A DNA stretch of 64,000 bases from JAFGNV01 sp964612485 (GCA_964612485.1 CAZTFF010000001.1:124001-188000), one strand, 5' to 3'; counted from the stretch's first letter, positions 1-8,547 are shown. Made by a program: numbers and translations. The notes: a model not told the origin generated them from the sequence alone.

Positions 1-472
1 CGGCGTCTCGGCGGAGGTGGAATACTCCTGGGGCGCTACCGAGATCAAAGTGCCGCATCTGGTGGATGCCATTGTGGAAGGGACCGAAACCGGCGCATCG
101 CTGCGGGCGCACCGACTGCGTATTGTGGATACGGTAGTGGAATCAAATACCAAACTTATTGCCAATCACCAGGCATGGATCGATCCCTGGAAGCGGGAAA
201 AAATAGAAATGATCGCCATGCTGCTCAAAGGGGCGCTGGAAGCCGAAGCCAAAGTTGGCTTGAAAATGAATGTCCCCAACGACAGGTTGAATGAGGTTAC
301 GGATCAACTTCCCGCGCTGCACACGCCTACCATTTCCAGGCAGATGGATGCCGATTGGGCCGCGATAGAGGTGATTATCGACAAACATTTGGTGCGGGAT
401 GTGATCCCTCGGCTGAAAAAGGCCGGCGCTGAAGGAATTATCGAGTATCCGTTGAACACCGTAATTTACTGA
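1..472 (+). CDS. hisG: ATP phosphoribosyltransferase, C-terminal part (partial at window edge)
   Basis: This is the C-terminal ~157 residues of HisG, which condenses ATP with PRPP in the first step of histidine synthesis. The reading frame is open to the left edge (frame of base 2), so the true start lies outside the window; the GTG at 17 is only an internal codon. The family's nucleotide-binding stretch (YSWGATEIKVP, then ETGASLRAHRLRI) is followed by DPWKREKIE and a full regulatory C-terminal domain ending in AEGIIEYPLNTVIY. The presence of this extra domain indicates the long form of HisG, which does not need HisZ and is normally feedback-inhibited by histidine. The stop overlaps the next ATG (TGATG). 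Confident by motif; a database search would settle it. Confidence 0.9.
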   Translation, partial: GVSAEVEYSWGATEIKVPHLVDAIVEGTETGASLRAHRLRIVDTVVESNTKLIANHQAWIDPWKREKIEMIAMLLKGALEAEAKVGLKMNVPNDRLNEVTDQLPALHTPTISRQMDADWAAIEVIIDKHLVRDVIPRLKKAGAEGIIEYPLNTVIY

Positions 473-1233
473 TGAAGAACGATCCGTCAAAGTCCGGCTC
501 CACAGCAGCCACCCTTGTGCTGGCGGTGGTGTGGGCGCTGATCCATCAACGATTTACCGCAGCCATTTTGCTGTTGATGGCGGGAGGATTGTTCAAATCG
601 ATCCCTTATCTTCTGGCACCGGCGGCGGGCTTGATGGCCTGGCAAAATTTACCCTCGTGGCGGGCGCGGCTGCGCTTTTTGTGGATTACCGCGCTGGCGG
701 TCATCACCCTTTTGGGGTTGTCTTACGCTCCCTTTGGCTATGATCCGGAAATATTGACCACGGTGGGGAATCGATCCCAATTATTCACCGCCTCCCTGCC
801 GTCGGCGTTGTATACCTGGCTGCGGCCTGCCTTGGGCCAAGCGGCAGCGGCAGTGTTGGTCAACCGGTTGGCGTTGGGAGCAACGCTGTTGTTTGTACTC
901 TGGCATAGCTGGCGGGTCTGGCGCGCGCCAACCTGGCTGATGTTCACCCAGGTAGCCGTCAATATTTTGTTGTTTTATTTGCTGGTGGGGGCCACCTGGT
1001 TTCAACAGTGGTACACCCTCTGGCCGCTGGGTTTAGCCGTACTGCTGCCGCCCGGCCCAACCGTTTATTTAACGTTGATTCTGGGCGGATCGGCGGTATT
1101 GGGCAAACATTTGCTTTTTGGTCCGTTGATCTACCGGTTCAACCCGTTCCCCAGAGCGTGGCGCGAGATTTGGTTTGGCCCGATGGTGTTGGGTCTGCCC
1201 TGGTTGTACGCTTTTTTTTATGCTGATCAATGA
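472..1233 (+). CDS. Truncated polytopic membrane protein, GT-C/DUF2029-like C-terminal part
   Basis: A 253-aa, very hydrophobic protein with about seven membrane segments. The stretch LLMAGGLFKSIPYLLAPAAG resembles the middle of GT-C type polyprenol-dependent glycosyltransferases (GT87/DUF2029), where a block on the use of own resources (K[FS]xPYLL) precedes several more helices. Those proteins are usually 400-500 aa and carry catalytic Asp/Glu residues in an N-terminal loop; that half is missing here. The ATG overlaps the hisG stop, so translation may be coupled, but hisG normally has no such partner. It is either a decayed remnant joined to hisG by deletion or a real short protein. The family assignment is tentative. 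Confidence 0.5.
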   Translation: MKNDPSKSGSTAATLVLAVVWALIHQRFTAAILLLMAGGLFKSIPYLLAPAAGLMAWQNLPSWRARLRFLWITALAVITLLGLSYAPFGYDPEILTTVGNRSQLFTASLPSALYTWLRPALGQAAAAVLVNRLALGATLLFVLWHSWRVWRAPTWLMFTQVAVNILLFYLLVGATWFQQWYTLWPLGLAVLLPPGPTVYLTLILGGSAVLGKHLLFGPLIYRFNPFPRAWREIWFGPMVLGLPWLYAFFYADQ

Positions 1234-1300
1234 TCTGGCCAACAAGCTGTTCCGAGGGGAAGAGTCAGGCGGTTAGAAACCGCAAACAAAGAAAGATGTT

Positions 1301-2428
1301 ATGAAAATAGTGTTGATCGCGCCCTATTATACCGGCTCGCATGCGGCTTGGGCCGACGGTTATGCACAGCATAGCCAACACCAGATCGAAATCCTGAGCC
1401 TGCCCGGACGCTTTTGGAAATGGCGGATGCATGGCGGGGCAGTTACCCTGGCCCGCAAATTTCTGGAGTCAGATTTAACCCCTGATCTCATCCTGACAAC
1501 CGACATGCTTGATCTCACCACATTCCTGGCCCTGACACGAGACAGGACGGCCAACCTCCCTCTGGCTGTCTATTTTCACGAAAATCAGCTAACCTATCCC
1601 TGGTCGCCTGAGGATCGTGATATCGCTCAACAGCGAGACAAGCACTATGGCTTTATCAATTATACCTCGGCTCTGGCAGCGGACGCTGTACTGTTTAACT
1701 CGGCTTATCATCAAGAAAGTTTTTTAGCCGCTCTACCAAAGCTGCTAAAACATTTTCCCGACTACAATGAACTCGATACGGTCCAACACCTTCAAGCAAA
1801 AAGTCGGGTGCTGCCGTTAGGGTTAGATTTGCAGCGCTTCGATCAATATAAACCTGCCGGTATCACCGAGCAGATTGGCCCCGCCTCTCCCCCTCTGATC
1901 CTGTGGGGACATCGCTGGGAATACGACAAAGGCCCTGAAGAATTCTTTGAGGCGCTAAAGATTTTATCTAAACGGGGACTGGATTTCGACCTCGCGGTGC
2001 TGGGCGAGAATTTCAGCCAAAAACCAGAAGTGTTTCTGGCTGCGGAAAAAGCGTTAGCCCGGCACATCGTTCAATTTGGGTACGTGGAATCTTTTGCCGA
2101 TTACGTCCGTTGGCTGTGGCGGGCCGATATTATCCCCGTCACGTCAAACCAGGATTTTTTTGGGGCCAGTGTTGTCGAGGCGCTGTACTGCAACTGTTTT
2201 CCCCTTCTGCCGAAACGGTTGGCCTATCCCGGTATCATCCCCGAGGCATATCATCCCCAATGTTTTTACGATAATTTTACTGATTTGGTTGATCGCTTAA
2301 GCAGCGCCATTCTCAATATCAAGAAAACGCGCCGGTTCACGCTTCGTTCCGTTGTGGCTCAGTATGATTGGCTGGAGCAGGGTCGGGCGTATGATGCGTT
2401 GTTTTTTGAAATGGTTGGTAATTCATAA
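1301..2428 (+). CDS. DUF3524 glycosyltransferase, tRNA-queuosine alpha-mannosyltransferase-like
   Basis: A 375-aa GT-B glycosyltransferase whose N-terminal domain is the DUF3524/QTMAN type: IAPYYTGSHAAWADGY at the start, then LPGRFWKWRMHGGA, DLILTTDMLDLT, VYFHENQLTYPW and FNSAYHQESFL. In vertebrates this family (GTDC1/QTMAN) puts mannose on queuosine-34 of tRNA-Asp. In bacteria the same fold is common, but the substrate is mostly inferred. The C-terminal Rossmann half carries WGHRWEYDKGPEEF and a sugar-nucleotide region near SNQDFFGASVVEALYC. There is no signal peptide, in line with a cytoplasmic tRNA enzyme. The 3' end overlaps the convergent gene by 92 bp. No other queuosine gene lies beside it; a T-fold enzyme occurs 45 kb away. 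Confidence 0.85.
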   Translation: MKIVLIAPYYTGSHAAWADGYAQHSQHQIEILSLPGRFWKWRMHGGAVTLARKFLESDLTPDLILTTDMLDLTTFLALTRDRTANLPLAVYFHENQLTYPWSPEDRDIAQQRDKHYGFINYTSALAADAVLFNSAYHQESFLAALPKLLKHFPDYNELDTVQHLQAKSRVLPLGLDLQRFDQYKPAGITEQIGPASPPLILWGHRWEYDKGPEEFFEALKILSKRGLDFDLAVLGENFSQKPEVFLAAEKALARHIVQFGYVESFADYVRWLWRADIIPVTSNQDFFGASVVEALYCNCFPLLPKRLAYPGIIPEAYHPQCFYDNFTDLVDRLSSAILNIKKTRRFTLRSVVAQYDWLEQGRAYDALFFEMVGNS

Positions 2429-2951
2429 CCCGTCCCGTCCACAAAAAGTACTTTAAACGCGGCCAACGATAGAGCCGGTACCGCAGGCCAAACCACAGCA
2501 AAATAACCAGCGCCGCCAATTCCACCACCCACACCTGGGGATAACGGACGATGATATCGAGATACACGTTGAACATCGCCTCGGCGGTATTCATCGGCTT
2601 GTATTCCCAAAAGCTTTGCCAGCCAAAAACAGGCCACCAGAAGGTTTCGGTGTGGTTCCACATGCGGTCGGCCAAAAGGTGGGCATTGAAGGCCAGCACG
2701 TAAGGCAAGGCCCGCTGCCACAAGAGAAGGGCTGAAATCAATAATGCCAGGTTGAAGAGTAAACTGTGGGCTATCAATTGGCTGGTGGGGGTGTCGGTGA
2801 AAATAAGGATGGCTAACGGTTTGTCCACTAAATCCGGCAGCAAGGCACAGATAGCTAACAGCCGGTAATCCAGCCGGGCCAGTTTTGGGTGATGGTGTTG
2901 GGCTGCGGCTGCCATGCCCCAGGTGGCGGCAACATGACCGGGCGGCATCAT
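2337..2951 (-). CDS. Membrane protein, metal-dependent hydrolase-like (YdjM/DUF457 type)
   Basis: A 204-aa protein beginning MMPPGHVAATWG, with about four to five hydrophobic segments. The pattern of an early His (GH), then ALLPDLVDKP, then AHSLLFN, then AFNAHLLADRMWNH matches the His/Asp constellation of the YdjM/DUF457 family of membrane-embedded, zinc-dependent hydrolase-like proteins, thought to act on lipids. The C-terminal 35 residues are hydrophilic and lie opposite the end of the convergent glycosyltransferase gene, so this tail may not be under functional constraint. AGAGG sits nine bases before the chosen ATG. Substrate unknown. Confidence 0.7.
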   Translation of the reverse strand: MMPPGHVAATWGMAAAAQHHHPKLARLDYRLLAICALLPDLVDKPLAILIFTDTPTSQLIAHSLLFNLALLISALLLWQRALPYVLAFNAHLLADRMWNHTETFWWPVFGWQSFWEYKPMNTAEAMFNVYLDIIVRYPQVWVVELAALVILLWFGLRYRLYRWPRLKYFLWTGRVMNYQPFQKTTHHTPDPAPANHTEPQRNEA

Positions 2952-3044
2952 AGGAATATACCTCTCAACTCAGGTTGTAAAAGCGAAATTCTACCTTAAC
3001 CTGTAGATGGAAGGCAAGTTTGAATACTGAATCGGGGCAGTGCA

Positions 3045-3536
3045 TCAGGCCAGCCACAGCATAGCAGCAGTCAATACCAGGCCCGCAAGAAACACGCCTA
3101 ATACAAGCAGGATGAAGTTCCGGGGTGTTTGAACGAATTTTGTGACGGGTTCATAATCTTCGGTGATGGCCGGATTGATGGTTTTGATCTCATCAAAAAA
3201 ATCATCTACCTCGCTGATGAGCATCGACAGCCATACTTTGCCGCCGGTGTGGATCAAAGTGGTTGCTTTGGCCGATTTTTCCAATGTCATAATATCGGCT
3301 ACCTTCACCCGGCTCTCTTTCAAGACCCCCTTGAACAGCACCGATTGGTCGGCCAGAAGCCTGATCTCAACCGGCATCACCAGGAAATTATACCAGATAA
3401 ACAGCAAAAACAGGGCCACAAACAATTTCACGCCCCAGCCGTACGGCTGCCGGAAACTCCCCAAAAGAAACAGCGTGGCAGCCAGCGGCACAAGCCAGAA
3501 GTATTTGGGCACGGTATAGGTTTTGATCGGTGTCAT
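3045..3536 (-). CDS. Membrane protein with bacterial PH-like domain
   Basis: A 163-aa protein with two N-terminal membrane segments (YFWLVPLAATLFLLG and VKLFVALFLLFIWY), a hydrophilic central domain of about 75 residues and a C-terminal segment (NFILLVLGVFLAGLVLTAAML). The central part, with alternating beta-like strands (VEIRLLADQSVLFKGV, KVADIMTLEKS, KVWLSMLISEVDDFFDEI), resembles bacterial PH-like domains. The gene starts 12 bases after the stop of the FtsX-type permease and is probably cotranscribed with it. Function unknown; an accessory role for the permease is possible from position alone. Confidence 0.6.
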   Translation of the reverse strand: MTPIKTYTVPKYFWLVPLAATLFLLGSFRQPYGWGVKLFVALFLLFIWYNFLVMPVEIRLLADQSVLFKGVLKESRVKVADIMTLEKSAKATTLIHTGGKVWLSMLISEVDDFFDEIKTINPAITEDYEPVTKFVQTPRNFILLVLGVFLAGLVLTAAMLWLA

Positions 3537-3547
3537 TATGGCAGCCT

Positions 3548-6412
3548 CTAAATAGCCCGCAAGATTTCGATGGCTTTGCGCCGGAGATAGCCCCAGGTGG
3601 CAAACATGGTGCTGAGCAGGGCGGCGGCAATCATCATTATAAGCATAATGGGTGTGACAAAGGTATCAAAGGCGGGCACGGTCGGTGTTTCGGTGCGGAA
3701 AGAGTTGGAAAAGCGGAACAGGTAGCCTAAAATCGTGCCGGCAACAATACCGGTGAGGGTGGCGCTGAGCGTCATCACCAGCGCTTCCCCTAGAAACATG
3801 CCAAATAAATGGCCGTTAGATGACCCCATTGCTTTGAGCATGGCAATTTCGCCGCGGCGGGTGTAGACTGAAATATAGGTGACGACAAAAACCCCAAAAA
3901 TCGCCAAAATGAAGCTGATGCTGGTGAGGACCAAAATGATGACCTGCCCCTGCTGCGCGCCTTGTTCGGCGGATTCAATGCGTTCGGGGGTGGAGGTGAT
4001 GCTCAGATTCTCGCTCAGGCCATATTCCTGGCGCAGCGTGCCGGCCACGTCTCGAATAGCTGCTTCGCCTACCTCTTCCGGCAGATCAACAATCCCGGCC
4101 CGCAGGTTGGGCGCGGCCCGCATGGTTTCAAAAATCGGGTAGGTGGGATCGTAGGGGCCGTCCAGGGGATCGCGCGTAAGCTCGCGGAACGCGGTCTGGT
4201 TGATGAAGATGTCGGTGCCGCCGCTTTGCGCCGTGGTCCGGTTCGAGGTGAAATCAGAAAAACCCGGAAAGCGGCCCAGCACGCCCACAACCCGCACAAT
4301 GCGGGTATGATCCAGCCCCTCGCCTTTCAAGCGCAGCGTATCGCCCAGCCCTCGTTCAAAATGGTCCGATAGGCCCTGGCTGATGATCACGGCGTTGGGA
4401 TCGGCCAAAATCAGGTTGAAACTATCCGGGCCGCCGGCGATCCATTCGATGCCCTCCGGGAAGGTGATGGTGTTCAAATTGCCGTCGATGCCGTAAACCC
4501 GCACGCCTACATCCCGCAGGCCCACATCGTCGCGGATATTGGTGTTGAAGGGGTAGGTGACGGCTACGTTGGGGCCGAGGGCGGCATTGGCCTGCAACTC
4601 GACCAGCAGTTCTCGGCTAAAGCGATTTTTTACTTCCCGCGTCGATGCTTCTTCGGGAGGGCCAAATTCACTTTCTTGCAATTGTACCGCGCCAAATTTG
4701 CGGATAATTAAAGGAACACCGTTGGCCAGGCGAATGTCGGTGGCGGTGTTGGCCTGTTCCAGAGCCAGGGTGGTGGCAAAAAAGGTGGGCATGGTGGCGC
4801 TGATAACGATCATCAAGCTGATGAGCGTATTGCGGTGCTGGCTGCGCAAAATATTGCGCTGGGCAAAGTAGCCTACCCTGCTGAAGAACAGCCTGAAAAA
4901 GCCAACCAGCAGGCGCTGCATGGGCAGCGTTACCGGGAAAAAGAGCAGCGCCATCCCCACGATCAACAGCAAAAAGGAACCAAAAATAAGCACGGCTTGC
5001 AGCCAGAGGACACCAAAATTGAAGGCCAGCGGAAAGATAAAAAAGAGCAGGGCCGGAAAAAAAAGCACAATGATGCCGCTGCGGAAAATGCGCAGATCGA
5101 CCCGGCGCTCGCGGAGTTTGGCCAGATCGTCCAGCCCCAATCCTTCGGCCACGCCGGGATTGATGGCGTACATAATTTTGGTGCCCGCCGCCCGCCGCGC
5201 CGGTGCATAGGCGCTGGCTATCAAAACAACCGCTGCTGTGGCTATCGAAATAAACAAGGCGCGGGGAGACACCACCGGTATCTCCGAAACCGCCAGGTTG
5301 GCTAAATTGGCAATCAGAGGAACCAAAAAAGTATTGGTTAGCGCCTGCCCGCCAATAGCGCCTATTCCAATGCCGATGACGCCCAGCACGGCTACTTCCA
5401 CGGCCACCAGGGTAAACAAATAACCGCGCGGCGCGCCCAAAATGCGGAATAAGGCCAGATCACGTGTTTGCTCGCGGACGTTGGTCATCACCATGGTGCG
5501 GACCAGCAGCCCGACCACGCTGAGAGACAAAATGCCGTAAACCGAGGTGATGGCTTGAATAAAGATGAACACTTCAAAGGTGTTGCTGAGGATGCTGGCC
5601 CGGGGCAGCGTGTAATTGTAGGTTTCGCCCAAAAGCGCCTGGATCTGTTCGCCGATAGAGCGGGCGTAAAATGTGGCCGCCTGAGGATCATTGTTGCTGT
5701 AAACCGTGTCATCAAACACTACCACAATGCGTTCCGCCTGGCCGGGAATGTCCAGCCAGCGCTGGGCATAGCCCAGATCGATCAAAACCCCATCGTTTTC
5801 GTCGGTGCCGGTTACGCCGCGTTGGAGCGCAATACCGCTGACCGTAAGGGTGGTTCTGGCTTGGCGGGTGCTGGTATTGGCCGCGCTCTCGATGCCTTTT
5901 TGACGGGGAATTGGCAGGCTGTAACTGATGTCAAACGTATCGCCGGGTTCCAGGCCAAAGGTATCGGCGGTTTCTTGTAAAACCACCGCATAACCGGGGT
6001 CGAAATCTAGAGTGCCGCTGATAACTTCAAAATTGCCGGCTTCGTCGGCGGAACGATTCAAGGCCACAAACGGCGCGCTGCCGTGGATGGCTTCTCCTTC
6101 GCTGACCGCGTCTACATCCACCGTGCCCTGGATGCGAGGCGCGACTTGTTTGATGTCGGGGTGAGCGGATTGAATGGCGGGCACTACCCGCGAACTATCC
6201 ATCAACAGGTTGGGTTCGAACTCTTTTTTGGTGATGACCAGATCGTAATCGCCCGCGCTGTTGCTGATGGAGTCTAAGAAGAAGCGCTCGTAGGTATCAA
6301 CCGCCGCGTTCAGGCTGACCAGGGCGGCGACGCCCACAATCAGGGCCATCAACATCAGCGTGGTGCGGATTTTATGCCGGCTAAGGCTTTTAAAAACGTG
6401 TTTTAGGGTCAC
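3548..6412 (-). CDS. ABC transporter permease with duplicated FtsX/MacB-type core
   Basis: A 954-aa permease with the two-unit layout of large FtsX-like ABC permeases. A first membrane helix near residues 20-40 is followed by an extracytoplasmic MacB-like domain and three helices with an FtsX signature (TNVREQTRDLALFRILGA near residues 310-330). After a loop and further helices, a second unit ends with YTRRGEIAMLKAMGSSNGHLFGMFLGEA and two more helices. Such permeases work with a LolD/MacB-type ATPase to move lipids or lipoproteins or to transmit force across the membrane. No ATPase gene lies next to it, which is unusual. The start is GTG at 6412 with AGGT just upstream. Confidence 0.88.
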   Translation of the reverse strand: MTLKHVFKSLSRHKIRTTLMLMALIVGVAALVSLNAAVDTYERFFLDSISNSAGDYDLVITKKEFEPNLLMDSSRVVPAIQSAHPDIKQVAPRIQGTVDVDAVSEGEAIHGSAPFVALNRSADEAGNFEVISGTLDFDPGYAVVLQETADTFGLEPGDTFDISYSLPIPRQKGIESAANTSTRQARTTLTVSGIALQRGVTGTDENDGVLIDLGYAQRWLDIPGQAERIVVVFDDTVYSNNDPQAATFYARSIGEQIQALLGETYNYTLPRASILSNTFEVFIFIQAITSVYGILSLSVVGLLVRTMVMTNVREQTRDLALFRILGAPRGYLFTLVAVEVAVLGVIGIGIGAIGGQALTNTFLVPLIANLANLAVSEIPVVSPRALFISIATAAVVLIASAYAPARRAAGTKIMYAINPGVAEGLGLDDLAKLRERRVDLRIFRSGIIVLFFPALLFFIFPLAFNFGVLWLQAVLIFGSFLLLIVGMALLFFPVTLPMQRLLVGFFRLFFSRVGYFAQRNILRSQHRNTLISLMIVISATMPTFFATTLALEQANTATDIRLANGVPLIIRKFGAVQLQESEFGPPEEASTREVKNRFSRELLVELQANAALGPNVAVTYPFNTNIRDDVGLRDVGVRVYGIDGNLNTITFPEGIEWIAGGPDSFNLILADPNAVIISQGLSDHFERGLGDTLRLKGEGLDHTRIVRVVGVLGRFPGFSDFTSNRTTAQSGGTDIFINQTAFRELTRDPLDGPYDPTYPIFETMRAAPNLRAGIVDLPEEVGEAAIRDVAGTLRQEYGLSENLSITSTPERIESAEQGAQQGQVIILVLTSISFILAIFGVFVVTYISVYTRRGEIAMLKAMGSSNGHLFGMFLGEALVMTLSATLTGIVAGTILGYLFRFSNSFRTETPTVPAFDTFVTPIMLIMMIAAALLSTMFATWGYLRRKAIEILRAI

Positions 6413-6462
6413 GGATTACCTGGCTAAAGACTCTGGCTCTTTGGAATTTTCTGTGAGGTACC

Positions 6463-6494
6463 GCGTAGGGGCGAATGGCCATTCGCCCCTACGC
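6463..6494. repeat. Perfect 32-bp palindrome (REP-like)
   Basis: The arm GCGTAGGGGCGAATGG is followed immediately by its exact reverse complement, with no spacer. It sits between galM and the FtsX-type gene on the minus strand. It could form a cruciform or a hairpin at the galM mRNA end, although there is no long U-tract. A degraded relative lies at 8334-8362. Confidence 0.85.
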
Positions 6495-6508
6495 AAAACA
6501 AAACGGGT

Positions 6509-7561
6509 TTACAACGTAGAGAACTGGTAAATGGTGGTCGTCTGGTAGGTTTCGCCGGGTTTGAGAACGGTGGACGGAAATTGCGGTTTGTTGGGCGAAT
6601 CGGGAAAATGCTGGGTTTCCAGGCAGAGGCCGTCGCGCTTGCGGTAAGTTTTTCCTTCCTTGCCTGTTATTTCGCTGAGAAAGTTGCCGCTGTAAAATTG
6701 AATGCCGGGTTCGGTGGTGTAAACGTCTATGGCCCGGCCACTGGTTGATTCTTCCACGCGGGCGGCCAGGGTCAGCGTGCCGTTGGTGTTCAGCACCCAG
6801 TTGTGATCGTAGCCGCCGGCAAAATCTAGCTGCTCGTCATCCTCGTCAATCCGGTCGCCAATGGTGGTCATCTGGCGAAAATCCAGCGGGGTACCGGCCA
6901 CGCTGCGCAGTTCGCCGGTGGGGATGAGCGTGTCGTCTATCGGCGTGAAGCGGTCGGCGTTGAGCATCAGCTCGTGGTCCAAGATGTCGCCGGAACCGGC
7001 TCCCTTCAGATTAAAATAAGTATGGTTGGTGAGGTTGACAATGGTGTCTTTATCGGTGGTGGCCTGATAATCAATTCTGAGTTCGTCTTCATTGGTCAGC
7101 GTGTACGTGACGATAACCTCCAGGGTGCCGGGGTAATTTTCCTCGCCGTCGGGGCTGGTGTAGCTTAGTTTGAGGCCCACGCCGTTGTTGCTTTGTATCT
7201 CTTCCGCCGTCCAGACCACTTTGTCGAATCCCTTGAGGCCGCCGTGCAGGTGATTATCGCCGTTGTTTTGGGCCAGGGTGTATTCAACCCCATCAAGGGT
7301 GAATTTGGCGTTGGCAATGCGGTTGGCATAGCGACCGGTGATGCAGCCAAAATAAGGACTCTTGCTGGCGTAATCCTCCAGCGTGTCCAGGCCCAGCACA
7401 ATATCATCCAGGTGGCCGCCCTGATCCGGCACCACCAGCGACACGACAACCCCACCGTAATTGGTGATTTTGGCCTCCAGGTTGTTGTCGTTGGTCAGCG
7501 TATACAAATCTACCGGTGTGCCGCCGGCTGTTTTCCCAAAAGGTTGTTTAGTGATGTTCAT
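6509..7561 (-). CDS. galM: Aldose 1-epimerase
   Basis: A 350-aa galactose mutarotase that interconverts the alpha and beta anomers of aldohexoses in the cytoplasm. The sequence carries the family landmarks: FGCITGRYANRIANAKF, the His-containing NNGDNHLHGG, the catalytic-His stretch NLTNHTYFNLKG (near residue 180) and the catalytic Glu in DGLCLETQHFPDSPN. No signal peptide is present. An in-frame ATG lies four codons upstream (7573), but GGAG placed six bases before the ATG at 7561 favours the shorter form. No other Leloir-pathway gene is nearby, so it appears to stand alone. Confidence 0.93.
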   Translation of the reverse strand: MNITKQPFGKTAGGTPVDLYTLTNDNNLEAKITNYGGVVVSLVVPDQGGHLDDIVLGLDTLEDYASKSPYFGCITGRYANRIANAKFTLDGVEYTLAQNNGDNHLHGGLKGFDKVVWTAEEIQSNNGVGLKLSYTSPDGEENYPGTLEVIVTYTLTNEDELRIDYQATTDKDTIVNLTNHTYFNLKGAGSGDILDHELMLNADRFTPIDDTLIPTGELRSVAGTPLDFRQMTTIGDRIDEDDEQLDFAGGYDHNWVLNTNGTLTLAARVEESTSGRAIDVYTTEPGIQFYSGNFLSEITGKEGKTYRKRDGLCLETQHFPDSPNKPQFPSTVLKPGETYQTTTIYQFSTL

Positions 7562-7737
7562 GTTTTTCTCCATTGATCCGCGATCATACGCGCAATTTTA
7601 TTTTGAAAGTTTTGTTACTCATCTTCTTAGTTTAAATGGGGTGGACACAAATGGCAAAACCGGATGCCTCAATTTTTAAATCAATCCGATTTTGTGCTAC
7701 ACTTTGAACAGAATTTTTGTTACGGATGGAGAAACTT

Positions 7738-8337
7738 ATGCCAGTTTGTCGAGATTGCCGTGGAACCGGCCAGATAGAAATCAAAAAAGAAATTATGACC
7801 CGCTGCCCCGATTGCGGCGGCAGCCGGGTGTTGAACGACGGCACCGAATGCGAGCGCTGCAACAAATGGGGCGAGGTTGGCACCGGCGAGTTTGAAGTGG
7901 AAACCAAATTGTGCCAGACGTGCTGGGGCAGCGGCCATGTCAGCGAAGGCTCGGTGATGGTTTGGTTTTTGGTGCGGGCCGTGCCCGCAGCATTGGTGTT
8001 GTTGGGCGGCGGTGTGGCCGGCGCGTTTGCCCTGTGGTCGGGTCTGGCCAGCGTGTTGCTGGCCTCTCTCGTGCTTATTTTGACCTTTGGCGGGTGGGGC
8101 GGGTTGATTTATTACTGGCTCAAGCAGACGCCGGGTATGGGCGAAATTTCGGTAACAAACTGGTTTTTGATCCGGGCTGTGCCCACTACGCTGGTAGCTT
8201 TGGGAACCGGCGCGCCGGCCGCCTGGGCCTCGTGGGAAATATTGGAAAACGCCATTATCACGTTTCTCATCCTCATCATCACCTTTGCCGTGTGGGGCGT
8301 GTTGATGTTTATTTTTATCAGCAACCTGCCGGAGTAA
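7738..8337 (+). CDS. Membrane protein with four DnaJ-type zinc-finger repeats
   Basis: A 199-aa protein. The first ~75 residues hold four CxxCxxxG-like repeats (CRDCRGTG, CPDCGGSR, CERCNKWG, CQTCWGSG), the two-zinc arrangement of DnaJ's cysteine-rich domain. There is no J domain. The rest consists of two similar halves, each with a WFLVRAVP/WFLIRAVP motif and two membrane helices, so it looks like an internal duplication. The zinc domain is probably cytoplasmic and may bind unfolded proteins or hold a redox role; that is inference. GGAG six bases before the ATG at 7738 decides the start over the upstream ATG and TTG codons. Confidence 0.75.
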   Translation: MPVCRDCRGTGQIEIKKEIMTRCPDCGGSRVLNDGTECERCNKWGEVGTGEFEVETKLCQTCWGSGHVSEGSVMVWFLVRAVPAALVLLGGGVAGAFALWSGLASVLLASLVLILTFGGWGGLIYYWLKQTPGMGEISVTNWFLIRAVPTTLVALGTGAPAAWASWEILENAIITFLILIITFAVWGVLMFIFISNLPE

Positions 8338-8362
8338 GGACGAACGTCTGTTTGCCCCTACG
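8334..8362. repeat. Degenerate copy of the 6463 palindrome
   Basis: The left arm GTAAGGACGAACG and the right arm TTTGCCCCTACGG resemble the arms of the perfect palindrome at 6463-6494, with about 10 of 13 bases matching. It overlaps the stop codon of the zinc-finger gene and may serve as its transcription end. Confidence 0.5.
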
Positions 8363-8412
8363 GAAATTTGAAAAGAACCGGTTTTGCAATTCCCTTAAAG
8401 AGAAACTGATTT

Positions 8413-8496
8413 CTCTTCAAGGGAATTTTATTTTGCTTGAAGGGAATCTAAATTTGCTTGAAGGGAATCTAAATTTGCTTCAAGGGAAATCTTGTT
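8413..8496. repeat. 21-bp tandem repeat, four copies
   Basis: Units start at 8413, 8434, 8455 and 8476. The second and third copies are identical; the outer two have diverged. The core of the unit is TGCTTGAAGGGAATC followed by TAAATT. The 21-bp period keeps an open frame on the plus strand, but no start site fits, so I regard it as an intergenic minisatellite. The rest of the 8338-8721 gap holds the flanking repeats. Confidence 0.8.
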
Positions 8497-8547
8497 TTCC
8501 TTCAGTCGAAGACAGCTTAGAAATGAGAATTAATTAACTTGGGCATG

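Noticed and set aside
143..490. Minus-strand ORF opposite hisG
   Set aside because: Shadow frame of hisG, no homology and no start signal.
7911..8537. Plus-strand frame that runs through the 21-bp repeats with heptad-like LLEGNLN repeats
   Set aside because: It overlaps the zinc-finger membrane gene in another frame and has no ribosome-binding site; the repeats are explained as a minisatellite.
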